In this document: piece after piece, positions 52,029 to 62,205 of the stretch | Layout: each line of letters begins with the position of its first letter | Numbering within the stretch: the stretch's first letter is position 1 | Assembly (NCBI GenBank): GCA_017544005.1 | Contig: JAFYEZ010000039.1 | Location: forward strand, 62,001-126,000 | Length of the DNA: 64,000 nt | Direction of reading: 5' to 3' | From: Bacteroidales bacterium | GTDB taxonomy: Bacteria; Bacteroidota; Bacteroidia; Bacteroidales; UBA932 | The notes under the pieces: generated by a model | Database searches by the model: none | The model's input: the letters and a program-made list of their open reading frames with translations, nothing else | Told to the model about the DNA's origin: nothing | Position numbers and translations under genes: made by a program

Positions 52029-53828
52029 CTATCGCTGAGCCCTTTTTCTTGCCGTCTCGTCGAGAATCGTCTTGCGCATGCGCATCGCGTGGGGCGTAAC
52101 TTCCACCATTTCATCCTCCTGGATGTATTCGAGCGCCTCCTCGAGGCTGAACTTGGTGGCCGGCGGAAGGAGCACCTTCTCGTCAGAACCAGCCGCGCGG
52201 ACGTTGGTCAGCTTCTTGGTCTTGCAGACATTGATGTTCAGGTCGAAGTCGCGGATGTGTTCACCCACCACCTGGCCGGCATAGACCTCCTCGCCCGGCT
52301 CGATGAAGAAACGGCCGCGGTCCTGCAGCTTGTCCATGGCATAGGCCACGGCCAGGCCCGTCTCGTTGGCCACCAGCGAGCCGTTGGTCCGTTTCTCGAT
52401 CTCCCCCTTGTAGGGCTCGTAGCCCTTAAAGCGGTGTGCCACGACGGCTTCGCCCTGGGTCGCGGTCAGCAGGTTGCTGCGCAGGCCCATCAGGCCGCGG
52501 GCCGGGATCTCGAATTCGAGGTGGCTCCGGTCGCCCCGCCCCTCCATGTGGATGAGGGCAGCCTTGCGGCGCGTAGAGATTTCGATGGCGCGGCCGACGA
52601 ACTCTTCGGGCACGTCAATCGTCAGGAATTCAATCGGTTCGCAGCGCTGGCCATTGATGGTCTTGTCCAGCACTTTGGGCTGGCCCACCTGCAACTCGAA
52701 CCCTTCGCGGCGCATCGTTTCGATCAGAATCGAGAGATGCAGCACGCCGCGGCCGTACACCACAAAGGAATCGGCGCTGTTGCCCGGCTTGACGCGAAGC
52801 GCCAGGTTCTTTTCGAGTTCATGCTCCAGGCGCTCCTTGATGTGGCGCGAGGTGACGAACTTGCCGTCGCGGCCGAAGAAGGGCGAATCGTTGATCGTGA
52901 AGAGCATGCTCATCGTAGGCTCGTCCACCGTGATGGGCGGCAGGGCCTCGGGATTCTCGAAGTCGGCAATCGTATCGCCGATCTCGAACCCTTCAATGCC
53001 GACCACGGCGCAGATATCGCCGCAGTCCACCTGCTCCACCTTCTGCTTCTCCAGGCCGCTGAACACCATCAACTCCTTGACTTTCTGCTTTTCCACAATA
53101 TCGTAGCGCTTACAGAGCGAGACCATCTGTCCCGCCTTCAGGCAGCCCCGCGTGATGCGGCCGATGGCGATCCGGCCCACATAGGGCGAATACTCCAGCG
53201 AGGAGATCAGCATCTGGGGCGTACCCTCCCGCACTTCCGGCGCGGGAATCTCCTCGATGATGGCATCGAGCAGCGCCGTGATATCGGTGGTCGGCGTACG
53301 CCAGTCGGTGGACATCCACCCCTGCTTGGCGCTGCCGTAGATGGTCTTGTAGTCCAGCTGCTCTTCGGTGGCGTTGAGCGAGAACATCAGGTCGAAGACC
53401 TCCTCGTTGACCTCGTCGGGCCGGCAGTTGAGCTTGTCCACCTTGTTGATGACCACGATGGGCTTCTTGCCCATTTCAATGGCCTTCTGCAACACAAAGC
53501 GTGTCTGCGGCATCGTACCTTCAAAGGCATCCACCAGCAGCAGCACGCCGTCGGCCATGTTGAGCACGCGCTCCACTTCGCCGCCAAAGTCGGCGTGGCC
53601 GGGGGTATCGATAATGTTGATCTTATGATTCTTGTAAGGAACCGAGACATTTTTCGCGAGAATCGTGATACCGCGCTCGCGCTCCAGATCGTTGTTGTCC
53701 AGGATGAGCTCGCCCGTCTTCTCGACGCCGCCGCGAATGATTTTCGACTGCCAGATCATCCGGTCCACGAGCGTCGTTTTGCCGTGGTCCACGTGGGCGA
53801 TGATGGCGATATTTCTGATCTCTTGCAT
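52029..53828 (-). CDS. typA: Translational GTPase TypA/BipA
   Basis: TypA is a ribosome-binding GTPase needed under stress and in subunit assembly. The 599-residue protein has G1 [11 protein letters not shown] near 12, G2-region [10 protein letters not shown]3 [16 protein letters not shown]4 NKVDK, elongation-factor domains II and III, and a typical C-terminal TypA domain (GNVMTRNQG-like region [21 protein letters not shown]). It follows a divergent intergenic gap with yceD and is close to two surface-protein genes in the same direction. Confidence 0.97.
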   Translation of the reverse strand: MQEIRNIAIIAHVDHGKTTLVDRMIWQSKIIRGGVEKTGELILDNNDLERERGITILAKNVSVPYKNHKINIIDTPGHADFGGEVERVLNMADGVLLLVDAFEGTMPQTRFVLQKAIEMGKKPIVVINKVDKLNCRPDEVNEEVFDLMFSLNATEEQLDYKTIYGSAKQGWMSTDWRTPTTDITALLDAIIEEIPAPEVREGTPQMLISSLEYSPYVGRIAIGRITRGCLKAGQMVSLCKRYDIVEKQKVKELMVFSGLEKQKVEQVDCGDICAVVGIEGFEIGDTIADFENPEALPPITVDEPTMSMLFTINDSPFFGRDGKFVTSRHIKERLEHELEKNLALRVKPGNSADSFVVYGRGVLHLSILIETMRREGFELQVGQPKVLDKTINGQRCEPIEFLTIDVPEEFVGRAIEISTRRKAALIHMEGRGDRSHLEFEIPARGLMGLRSNLLTATQGEAVVAHRFKGYEPYKGEIEKRTNGSLVANETGLAVAYAMDKLQDRGRFFIEPGEEVYAGQVVGEHIRDFDLNINVCKTKKLTNVRAAGSDEKVLLPPATKFSLEEALEYIQEDEMVEVTPHAMRMRKTILDETARKRAQR

Positions 53829-53840
53829 AATGAAGTGGTA

Positions 53841-56552
53841 TTATTTGACCTGATAGCCGTAGGAGTACGTCTGACCGGTTGTCTCGTGGAGATGCGTCAC
53901 GGCCGGATCGATGGCCTGCATCGACTTGCCGCTGCCGTAGGTGTAGGAACCACCTGCCGAGGGAATCGACGGCTGACGGTCGTAATAACCGCCATTCAGC
54001 GTCACCTTGCTGATATAGGTGTTTCCGCCGCTGACTGTACGTCCGTTGCTGTGGAAATAGCCGTCGTTGATGGTGATCTTGGCTCCCGAAGCGCCGATGT
54101 GGCAGGAGCTGGAATTGCCCGTTCCGGAGGTGAAGAAGCTGCCGGACTGGATCGTGACCGTCGCGGAATTGAGCCCCAGGAGGGTGTACCAGCCTTCACT
54201 CTCCACGCCGGAGGAGATCTCCGAATCGGTGATGGTCAGCGTACCGGTATAGGCGCGGACCGTAGAGAGTTTTGCAGTAGTATAGACCTTGGCATTCACG
54301 ATATTGAGTACCACGCCGGAGCCGGCCATGTTGACGGCGGCATCCGTATTCCAGGCTGCTCCCGTCGCTTTGGTGCTCACGACGACGCACTTGCTGAGGG
54401 TGAGGGCGGCGCCCGAAGCGGTCAGGTTGATGACCTTGGAGGCGCTGCTGGTAATCTTGCCCTTGGTTTCCGCCGAATCGGTGATAACCAGGGAACTCGA
54501 AGTCGTTATCAGCCCCTCGGTGCTGCCGGAGAGCGTATGCCCGTTCAGATCCAGCGTCAGCAGACGGCCGGTCGAACTGGTCAGGTTGAGCGGCGAAGCG
54601 CCGGTCACGTCGCACTGCAGCCGGATGACGGGTTCGTCCGTACCGGCATAGGCAATCGCCTGTGCCACAACGGAGGAAAGCTCCGCGGGAGCGGTCACGT
54701 CGAAATAGATCTTGGCGGCTTCACAGCCCTTGACCGTCACCTGGTTGGTGAGCGAACCGATGGGTTCGTCGAACTCCAAATCCGCATCCGTCTCCACATT
54801 CTTCCAGACTAGAATCCGGTCATTGGTATGGCTGAGCGCCTGCGCGGAGTTGCGGAGCGCCTTCTGGGCGAACCAGGGGGAGCAACGGATGACCAGCGGA
54901 TCCTGCACGGTGGTCTGCAGGTAGCCGATTCCCTGGAAGAAGAGTTCCGGGAAGGAGCCGAAGTTCTCCAGGACAAAGTCCTTGCCGAGCCGCAGGTCCG
55001 TGATAACGTTGGAGGCGTTCATGAAATGGTTGGCCGCCGTCAGCGAGGCGCTGGTGCAGTGCTCGCCGGAAAGGTCGAGGCTCTTGAGCGCGATGCAGTA
55101 CTGGAAGGCGCGGGCCAGGCTCTGTACCTTGGAAAGGTCCCAGGTGTGGAGGTCCAGGCTTTCCAGCGACTGGCAATAGTGGAACATCGCTGCCATCGTC
55201 TCGCAGTTTCCGGTTTCAAAATGGCTCACGTCCAAATCCGTCAGCGCCTTGCAGTTGTGGAACATCGAAGCGAAGGAACGGGCCTTGGCCGTGTTGAAAC
55301 TGGAGACATCCACCGACTTGAGGTTCACCAGCGAGTCGAACATCTGCGTGAAAGTCACCGCATTGCGCGTATCAAAGCTGCGCAGGTCGAGCCGGAGGAG
55401 CTGCGGATCTGCAGAGGCGTTGGCCAGGAACATGCCGTTGAAATACTCCGTTTCGGAGGTATTCAGATGCTCGATTCCGTCAATCTCGGTAAGGACATTC
55501 AGACGCGAGAAGAGGAACGAGGCATTGACGTTCGTGTAGATCACGGAGGCACGGGTAGAGAGCGTCACCCGGGAGGTGTTGCCATCCCAGGAAGCCCAGA
55601 CGGGTTCGGAGCCCGCTTCGCTGACGAGCACTTGCCCCACCTTGGGCGAATTGACCTCGATGGAAATCTGGCGGATCGTGCCGTCCGGCGTGGTACACTT
55701 GGCCTCCGGATTCACGAGGCGCTTGATCAGCTCGTTGACATCCGAGCCGGTGCGCAGCACGGCCTTGTCATCGCCCACAGGCGCCGCAAAGGCATTGGCC
55801 GCCACATTCAGGGTATTCAATGCGCCGCGCACGACCTTGTAGGGATCCGCGCCGGAGAGCTGCGCCTGGAACTCGCGGCCGTCCGTTGCAATCAGGCGGA
55901 TGTTGAAGAGTGCGTAGCTGTTCGCCGGAACGTGGATATAGAAAGCCTTGGGGGTGGAACCGAGTGCTACACCCGCTCCGCAGTCCAGCGTCACGCCGCC
56001 GCCTTCCGGAACGCCCAGCGTGCCCCCGACCAGGGTTACGGCGCCGCTCATCGACTTGTCGCCCGAGAGCTCGATCGCAGCCAGGGCAATGTCGGACTGG
56101 GTGGTGGAGATATTGAAGCAGAGGATGCCGTTTGCGGGCCGGAAGACCAGGTGCGCGGGATCGGCCGTGCATTCGCCGACCATCGGCATGCCGTCCAGGT
56201 TGCCTTCAAGATAGTGCTGGGTAGCGGGCAGAAGGCCGTCTGCGAGTGTTTCAGGATAATAGCCCACCAGTTTGCCGCCCGAGACGGGATCGGCCACCGG
56301 TGTAAATTCGGCCGTCACGCTGCCGCCGGTCGTTGCCTGGTAGAGCGTGGTCGAAGTGCCGTTGCTGACAGCGATACGGTCGCCTGCCACCCAGTGGAGC
56401 GCATACCCCTCCCCCGCCTCGACCAGCGCGGTGCGGGTGGCGGGTTCGATGGTGGCCTTCAGCAGGCCGCCTTCGGTCAATTTCTGGTTGTCAATCTGCT
56501 GGCAGCCCATCAGGAGTGCAGCGAACAGGGAAATTGCAAGTATCTTTTTCAT
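53841..56552 (-). CDS. Mosaic surface lipoprotein: fimbrillin-like, BspA/DUF285 repeats, beta-helix
   Basis: The 903-residue lipoprotein starts MKKILAISLFAALLMGC (Cys 17). The first third (about 20-260), with TRTALVEAGEGYALHWVAGD and NGTSTTLYQA, is fimbrillin-like. The middle (about 340-530) has BspA/DUF285-type repeats: FNGMFLANAS, FTQMFDSLVNLKSVDVSSF, FASMFHNCKALTDLDVSHF and MAAMFHYCQSLESLDLHTW, spaced about 23-26 residues. The last third (about 640-903) has short Ser/Thr/Gly-rich repeats like a right-handed beta-helix (LVITDS, LTISD-type turns). This looks like an adhesin-type surface protein assembled from parts. It lies 12 bases downstream of the GATase-like lipoprotein. Confidence 0.78.
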   Translation of the reverse strand: MKKILAISLFAALLMGCQQIDNQKLTEGGLLKATIEPATRTALVEAGEGYALHWVAGDRIAVSNGTSTTLYQATTGGSVTAEFTPVADPVSGGKLVGYYPETLADGLLPATQHYLEGNLDGMPMVGECTADPAHLVFRPANGILCFNISTTQSDIALAAIELSGDKSMSGAVTLVGGTLGVPEGGGVTLDCGAGVALGSTPKAFYIHVPANSYALFNIRLIATDGREFQAQLSGADPYKVVRGALNTLNVAANAFAAPVGDDKAVLRTGSDVNELIKRLVNPEAKCTTPDGTIRQISIEVNSPKVGQVLVSEAGSEPVWASWDGNTSRVTLSTRASVIYTNVNASFLFSRLNVLTEIDGIEHLNTSETEYFNGMFLANASADPQLLRLDLRSFDTRNAVTFTQMFDSLVNLKSVDVSSFNTAKARSFASMFHNCKALTDLDVSHFETGNCETMAAMFHYCQSLESLDLHTWDLSKVQSLARAFQYCIALKSLDLSGEHCTSASLTAANHFMNASNVITDLRLGKDFVLENFGSFPELFFQGIGYLQTTVQDPLVIRCSPWFAQKALRNSAQALSHTNDRILVWKNVETDADLEFDEPIGSLTNQVTVKGCEAAKIYFDVTAPAELSSVVAQAIAYAGTDEPVIRLQCDVTGASPLNLTSSTGRLLTLDLNGHTLSGSTEGLITTSSSLVITDSAETKGKITSSASKVINLTASGAALTLSKCVVVSTKATGAAWNTDAAVNMAGSGVVLNIVNAKVYTTAKLSTVRAYTGTLTITDSEISSGVESEGWYTLLGLNSATVTIQSGSFFTSGTGNSSSCHIGASGAKITINDGYFHSNGRTVSGGNTYISKVTLNGGYYDRQPSIPSAGGSYTYGSGKSMQAIDPAVTHLHETTGQTYSYGYQVK

Positions 56553-56564
56553 CGTTCTGTCCTC

Positions 56565-58820
56565 CTATTCCCAAGTGACTTGAATCGTATAAGGAGCGCC
56601 GTTGAGTGCGGCGATCTTTCCGCTGTAGGAGATGCCGTAGGTGCTTGAAGCGTCGTTGGTGACCGTATCTTCGCACTGCACGCCGATATACCAGGTACCG
56701 GAGGGAAGCGTGTCAAAGGAGAGTTCTTTCACCCGGTTACCGTTTTCTACCCGGTACTGGGCATCGTCGGCAAAGGCGAACGTGCCCTGTGCCAGGCGCA
56801 GGCTCACATTGAAATCCTCCAGGACCTCGAGGCGGACGCGGATGTTGCGTGCGCCCGCGGGCAGGCCGAACGCGAAGTGGTGGCACTGCCGATCGCCCAC
56901 CTTGGCGTGGGCGGGATCATTCGCGGAAGTGGGCCGGGTCATGGCCCGGAGCTCGCCGTTGCGCAGGATTCCTTTGACCTTGGCGATACCCACGTGGTCC
57001 AGGGAGTATTTGACCAGGGCGTCCATCAGGTCCGCTCCTTCCAGTCCGTCCGCATACTGCTCCGGGTGACCGCCGATCAGGGTGATGCGGCCGCAGAAGG
57101 GCGAGGGTTTGTAGGAGATGATGGAAGGATGGTTGTGGCAGCGATAAGCCGGATAATCGAAGTAAGCGAGCACTTCAGTACCGGGAACCGACGCATATTC
57201 AGAGAAGTACGGGCCGTTCCACTGCTTGATGCTGTCCACGCGGAAGTCGCCGCCGAAGTTGTCGTACTGCAGCAGCGGACTGCTCTCGGGAATGACGTAA
57301 TCGGGATAGGCGTTGGTCAGGCCGGTGTTGTCCACCAGACCGGGCCAGAGGCCGATATAACCGTTGTAGGCCATCATCGCCGGGTTGGAAGTGGTGGTGC
57401 CGGCTTCGATGATGCCGCGCGAACCCACGTAGGATCCCGCGCAGGAAGCCAGGTAACTGCCGCCGCCGTAGACGAACTTGCGGAAGTTCTCTCGTCCCTC
57501 CGCCATCAGGCTCGGGCCGTGGGTATAGGACTGGCCGCCGTTGACATACATCATCCGGTAGCGCGGCTCCCCGTCCGGATAGAGCAGAATCCCGTTCTCG
57601 TCGTTTTCATTGCCGATCAGGAAACTGTTCTGCGCGGTATGGTTGGCTGCATCGTTGGTGCGGGTATAGACCGTCTCGGTAGAAAGGCTCAGACGGTTGG
57701 TGACCGTAAGGGTCTTATAGTCGGACAGGCCCACGCCGTCTTCATTCAGGAAGTCTTTGTAAAAGGCCTTGTTGGGGACGTCGGTGCGAATCTCCACCTC
57801 AGCCTGGTTGTTGAATGCCACATCCGGCATCTCGGTGCAGCAGGAGCGCTCGATCAGGTTGGCACTCGAAGCCACGGCGTACTGCTGCATAAACTTGCCA
57901 TCTGCCGTCACGATGCTTACGAGGAAACCCTGGGCCAGCGAACCGGAAGGAACCACGAAGTAGAAAACCCACGGGTCCTGCGGCGTACCGGTGAAGGTGC
58001 CGTCCGTGACGTTCACCGTGCTGCCCACAGTGACGATCTGCCCCGCAACGGGATTCTCGTCCACCTTGAGCGTCAGGGTTTTCTGCGCGTCGTCAGCAGG
58101 AGCGGCCATGACCAGTACGGGCTTGTCGCCATAGGTCATGTCCACCGTACCCGGGCCCCAGAGGGCTTCCGCGCCCAACGTGGTCACCCGCACCTCGGCA
58201 ATCGGCTCAACCGCCGTAACGCTGACCGCAAGCAGGCCGCAGAGGTTGCTGAAAGCCAGCTTGCCGTCGCCGGCGCCCCGTGCCACTGCCGGCGAAGCCT
58301 GCGGGCCAAAGGATGCCTTGCGATACTGCTGCTCGGCAGGCAGGTTGACCGCGAGGGTAGTGCCGGTCAGACCACCGTCCATCCGGGCAGGATAGAGGGC
58401 GTAGCAGGCGCTGGAGGTCCAGTCGTTGTGCTGTTCGGAAGAGAAACGCCCCTCCGCGCTGCCGTCATCGGCGGCATTCAGTCCGAAGGGTTCGCCCTGC
58501 GCGGCAGGCTCCGCTGCCTTGTAAACGGCAATCGTATCGCCCGCGCTCCAGAGAACCGAAGCTCCGGAGAGCGACGTGCGCGACTGGGGCTTCTGGGCCT
58601 CTAGGCTGGCCGTAAAACCGTCCGTACCGGCAAACGTGGCGGGATCCGGATGGCAGGCTGTCAGCAGCCCTGCGAAAAGCAAGAGAATGAACGGTTTAAG
58701 AAAATCGTAAGTTCCTGGCTTGGAGCCGAAACCTTCGTTGTTGCCGGAGGCAGCAAGTGGGGATGTGGGCTCGAGATTCTGAACCTCGACATCAGGGGAT
58801 TCGTAGTGCGTCATGCTCAC
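56565..58820 (-). CDS. Fimbrillin-like lipoprotein with GATase-like (BPL_N) domain and odd N terminus
   Basis: The 751-residue protein has a fimbrillin-like N-terminal part (about 70-300), then a class I glutamine-amidotransferase-like region (about 345-640) with GGQSYTHGPSLM and the nucleophile elbow GGGSYLASCAGSYVGSRG (Cys about 457), similar to the BPL_N family, and a C-terminal region like a PPC domain. No catalytic His was confirmed, so it may bind and not cleave. The lipoprotein signal (LKPFILLLFAGLLTAC) starts only at residue 40, because no ATG lies nearer; residues 1-40, MSMTHYESPDVEVQNLEPTS and on to GTYDF, look like the short Bacteroidales peptide encoded at 19765-19902. The start is therefore uncertain. 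Confidence 0.65.
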   Translation of the reverse strand: MSMTHYESPDVEVQNLEPTSPLAASGNNEGFGSKPGTYDFLKPFILLLFAGLLTACHPDPATFAGTDGFTASLEAQKPQSRTSLSGASVLWSAGDTIAVYKAAEPAAQGEPFGLNAADDGSAEGRFSSEQHNDWTSSACYALYPARMDGGLTGTTLAVNLPAEQQYRKASFGPQASPAVARGAGDGKLAFSNLCGLLAVSVTAVEPIAEVRVTTLGAEALWGPGTVDMTYGDKPVLVMAAPADDAQKTLTLKVDENPVAGQIVTVGSTVNVTDGTFTGTPQDPWVFYFVVPSGSLAQGFLVSIVTADGKFMQQYAVASSANLIERSCCTEMPDVAFNNQAEVEIRTDVPNKAFYKDFLNEDGVGLSDYKTLTVTNRLSLSTETVYTRTNDAANHTAQNSFLIGNENDENGILLYPDGEPRYRMMYVNGGQSYTHGPSLMAEGRENFRKFVYGGGSYLASCAGSYVGSRGIIEAGTTTSNPAMMAYNGYIGLWPGLVDNTGLTNAYPDYVIPESSPLLQYDNFGGDFRVDSIKQWNGPYFSEYASVPGTEVLAYFDYPAYRCHNHPSIISYKPSPFCGRITLIGGHPEQYADGLEGADLMDALVKYSLDHVGIAKVKGILRNGELRAMTRPTSANDPAHAKVGDRQCHHFAFGLPAGARNIRVRLEVLEDFNVSLRLAQGTFAFADDAQYRVENGNRVKELSFDTLPSGTWYIGVQCEDTVTNDASSTYGISYSGKIAALNGAPYTIQVTWE

Positions 58821-58866
58821 CTTATTAGAAATAAGGTGTAAAGATAGTCATTTTTTTACGATACGG

Positions 58867-59814
58867 TTAACTATTGGGCGGGCCGAAGGGGAAGAGCTTC
58901 TTGTAGTAGGGACGCAGGGGCTCTTCGATGGTGACGCTGGCCGCGGAAGAGGAGCAGGCAAAGAAATAGCCCATCGCGTTCTTGCCCACGATGTTGGTGG
59001 GGCAGTTGGCCGGCTGGGACTGCAGCATCGGGATGGCGGCCCCTACCGTGCTGGAAACGAAGCCCATATAGAAATCGTAATAGTCCTTCGGGATGGTATA
59101 GACATTCAGGGTGAAGACGTCGCCCGTCTCGAGGTATTTGCCGCAGTCGCCGTAACTTTTGCGGGTCGCCGCCGTCTGATAGAGGGTCGTGATCGGGAAG
59201 CAGAAGACCTTCTGACCGTTGAAGTACTTATCATCGAGGGCGAGCGAAAGCCCGATGGGGAATACGGCATCGTTGAGTTTTGCGCTCACATAATAGTAGT
59301 TCACCGACTCATAGTCCTGTCCCCAGACGGCAATGGTCCAGAGGCTGTCGATCTGGGTGTCCGTATTGCCGGCATACATATAATCCACCGCATCCACCCG
59401 GAAACCGGGCTCCTCCATCGTGGAGAAGGCCTCGTAGTGGTTGAGTTCGCCGTCGACGGTGGCATCGATCTCCAGTTTATAGGTGACTCCGGGCGTGCCG
59501 CAGAAGCCGGCGGGGCCAACGTAGCAGCCGCTTTCAGCAGGATCTTCGATGAAGGAATAGACGTTCACGCCGTCGCTGACCGAAACCTGCGCGCCCGAAA
59601 CGGCCGGGGGCACCTCCTCCACAAAAAAGTCGATGGACTCGGTCAGCAGAACGCGCTGCGGAGCGGTGTTCTGGTCGGTCAGCATCGCCTCCACCACGAG
59701 GAAAGTCCGGTCCATGTTCCGGGTGTGAACCTGCACCTCCTCGCTGCAGCCGCCCAGGAGAGCGATGCAGAAGCAGGCCAGCAGTACGGAGAAGATCTGT
59801 TTAGAAGTACACAT
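58867..59814 (-). CDS. DUF4249 lipoprotein
   Basis: The 315-residue product starts MCTSKQIFSVLLACFCIALL with a lipobox ending LGGC (Cys about 23). DUF4249 proteins are beta-sandwich lipoproteins encoded beside TonB receptors of Bacteroidota, and are thought to cap or assist the receptor. Family-like pieces are VVEAMLTDQ, ISVSDG-type AQVSVSDGVNVYSF and the YYVSAKLND region. An upstream in-frame start at 59928 was rejected because it would add 38 residues rich in Arg and Ser before the signal peptide. It overlaps the receptor gene by 14 bases. Confidence 0.85.
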   Translation of the reverse strand: MCTSKQIFSVLLACFCIALLGGCSEEVQVHTRNMDRTFLVVEAMLTDQNTAPQRVLLTESIDFFVEEVPPAVSGAQVSVSDGVNVYSFIEDPAESGCYVGPAGFCGTPGVTYKLEIDATVDGELNHYEAFSTMEEPGFRVDAVDYMYAGNTDTQIDSLWTIAVWGQDYESVNYYYVSAKLNDAVFPIGLSLALDDKYFNGQKVFCFPITTLYQTAATRKSYGDCGKYLETGDVFTLNVYTIPKDYYDFYMGFVSSTVGAAIPMLQSQPANCPTNIVGKNAMGYFFACSSSAASVTIEEPLRPYYKKLFPFGPPNS

Positions 59815-62158
59815 TGTAGGAAAGGGACGGGATGATCGTGAACAGATAAACTTTGATAGCTTCCGGGCGCTCCTCCTCCCGGTTGTAGAGGAAGGCCAGC
59901 GACCAGGCGTTGTGGCGGGAATAGGCATTGTAGAGCGAAAGGTTCCACTCGCTTCCCCAGGTCTTTCCCTCCACCCGCCTCCGGCTCTTGTAGGTCAGTG
60001 AGAGGTCTGCCCGGTGATAATTGGGCATATTGTCGTCGTTTCGGGAAGAATAGATGGACGAGGATGATCCGCCATAGACGAAGCGCCCGACCGGGAAGGT
60101 CGTGGGGGCGCCGCTGTAGAAGACCCAGTCGGCCGAAAGGGCGAGCCGCTTGTTGATGTCATAGGAGAGGACGAAATTGATGGCATGCTCGTGGTTCAGC
60201 GGAGAGCGGTAGATCTGGCCGCCATTGAGCTCCGGGATATCGTACATGGCCCGTGACCAGGTATAAGAGAGCCAGCCGCCGAGTCTCGCAAAATCGTAGC
60301 GCAGCATCACCTCGGCGCCGTAGGACCAGGATTTTCCGAAGCGGAGCAAGCCTTCGCGGTTGACATCATCGAAGATGAATCCCGGATTCTCCTTGAAGTC
60401 CATCGTATTCTTGTTGTTCTTGTAGAACCCTTCCAGGGAGAGGTCCAGCGCCTGATTGACAAAGAGCGCGTTGAATCCGGCCGAGAACTGATCCGAGCAC
60501 TGCGGCCGGATGTTCGGAGAAGCCATGAACCAGGCATCCACGGGGGTGCCGGAGACGCTGATCGGGACCTGCTGGATATATTGATACGAGCGGGAATAGG
60601 CGGCCTTGAGCGAGAAGTCGGGCGTCACGGAGAAAGAGGCCGAGACGCGGGGTTCGAGCCGCGTATAGGTCTGGATCCGCTGGCCTTTGTCAAAATGGAC
60701 GGTCTCGTCCACTTCGTGGGTTTCCGGATTATAGTAGTTCTGATCCGCCGCTCCCAGCGTAGAGAAAGAGGCGAGACGGAAACCGTAGCGCAGGGTGAGC
60801 GGCCCCACCTTCTGTTCGTTTTGCGCATAGAAGGCAGGCATGAGGGCAAAGCCCCGCGGCATATGGAGCTCCTGGACGATCGATTCGTCACCGGCCGGGG
60901 TCACGTCGCCCGGATCCATCCTGTAATAGGCCAGATTAACACCGGTCTGCACCGTATTGGATGCGTTGGCATACCAGGTCAGGCCCGCCTTGAGGCCGCT
61001 TTCCCGGATGGTGGTCAGATAATTGAAACTCGTACTGCTCATCTCGCAGTCGAGTCCGGCGTTGTAGCGGGAATTGTAGAGCGAAGTATTGAAGAAAAGC
61101 TTCGGAGAGAACTCGTGGCTCCAGTTCAAGGTCTGGGTATTGTTCGCAAAACTGAACCGCATCAGATCCAGGTCGAAGGTTTCCATCGACATGCCGAAGA
61201 TGTCCCTGCCGCTGAAGGCGCTCAGCGTAACCCGGTCCCTGGGACTGGCCACCCAGCTGATCTTGCCGTTCAGGTCGTAGAAGAACATCTGGGTATTCTT
61301 GGGCATCTTCTCGCCGAAAAGCGGGAAGAAGATATCCATGTAGGTCCGGCGTGCGGCGAGCATGAAGGAGAGCTTTTCCGGAACGATGGGCCCCTCCACG
61401 GAAGCTTTCGCCGTAATCAGTCCCACCGAAAGATTGCCCTTGTATTCGCTGTTGTTGCCGTCGCGGGTACTGACCTCGAGCACCGAGGAGAGACGGCCGC
61501 CGAAGGAAGCGGGAAAATCTCCTTTGTAGAGATGCGCATTTTTGACGGCGTCGCCGTTGAACATTGACATAAAACCGAGGAAATGGCCTGAATTGTAGAG
61601 CGGTGCACCGTCCATCAGTACCAGGTTCTGGTCGATGCCTCCGCCACGGACGCTAAAGCCGGTGGAGCCCTCGCTGGGCGTCTGAACACCCGGCATCATC
61701 TGGATTACCCGGATGACATCGGCCTCGCCCATCAGGGCGGGCAACTTGCGGAGGACGTCGCCCGTGACACTCTCCTTGCCCATCTGGGGCAGCACCAACT
61801 GCTCCCGCTTGCTGGTGGAGAAGACCTTGGCGGCCTCCAGCACCTCACGGTCCTCCTTCAGGCTGAAATCGTACTTCAGGGAAGCCTTCGGATCCACCCG
61901 GACCTCCGCGGTGACATATCCCGCATAGGAGCACTTGATGACCTGCTCTTTGCGGTCCACTTGCAGGGAATAGAATCCGACAGTGTTGGTGGAGACGCCG
62001 TTCTTGAGGTCTTCGGTAAAGACCACGGCTCCGATGAGCGGTTCGCCGCTGGAAGCATCCTTCACATAACCGGAAAACACCGCCTTCTGTGCCGCAGCCG
62101 GAAGCACCCCTGCCATCATAGCCAGGAGAATCAGGACTATTCTCTTCGAGAATTTCAT
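59801..62158 (-). CDS. TonB-dependent receptor with carboxypeptidase-D-like domain
   Basis: The 785-residue protein has a signal peptide (MKFSKRIVLILLAMMAGVLP then AAAQ), a carboxypeptidase-regulatory-like domain (about 26-110, starting VFSGYVKDASSGEPLIGAVV), a plug (about 120-225, with SVRGGGIDQNLVLMDGAPLY) and a barrel ending LSYNVYF. This is the receptor type that pairs with DUF4249 proteins. The substrate is unknown; no glycosidase or metal genes adjoin it. The ATG at 62158 was chosen because the upstream frame runs through the tRNA-linked repeat and lacks coding character. A 14-base overlap couples it to the DUF4249 gene. Confidence 0.88.
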   Translation of the reverse strand: MKFSKRIVLILLAMMAGVLPAAAQKAVFSGYVKDASSGEPLIGAVVFTEDLKNGVSTNTVGFYSLQVDRKEQVIKCSYAGYVTAEVRVDPKASLKYDFSLKEDREVLEAAKVFSTSKREQLVLPQMGKESVTGDVLRKLPALMGEADVIRVIQMMPGVQTPSEGSTGFSVRGGGIDQNLVLMDGAPLYNSGHFLGFMSMFNGDAVKNAHLYKGDFPASFGGRLSSVLEVSTRDGNNSEYKGNLSVGLITAKASVEGPIVPEKLSFMLAARRTYMDIFFPLFGEKMPKNTQMFFYDLNGKISWVASPRDRVTLSAFSGRDIFGMSMETFDLDLMRFSFANNTQTLNWSHEFSPKLFFNTSLYNSRYNAGLDCEMSSTSFNYLTTIRESGLKAGLTWYANASNTVQTGVNLAYYRMDPGDVTPAGDESIVQELHMPRGFALMPAFYAQNEQKVGPLTLRYGFRLASFSTLGAADQNYYNPETHEVDETVHFDKGQRIQTYTRLEPRVSASFSVTPDFSLKAAYSRSYQYIQQVPISVSGTPVDAWFMASPNIRPQCSDQFSAGFNALFVNQALDLSLEGFYKNNKNTMDFKENPGFIFDDVNREGLLRFGKSWSYGAEVMLRYDFARLGGWLSYTWSRAMYDIPELNGGQIYRSPLNHEHAINFVLSYDINKRLALSADWVFYSGAPTTFPVGRFVYGGSSSSIYSSRNDDNMPNYHRADLSLTYKSRRRVEGKTWGSEWNLSLYNAYSRHNAWSLAFLYNREEERPEAIKVYLFTIIPSLSYNVYF

Positions 62159-62205
62159 CGCCCGTTCCGAATGCAATAATAGCGCCATTTTTATGTTATA
62201 GGAGC

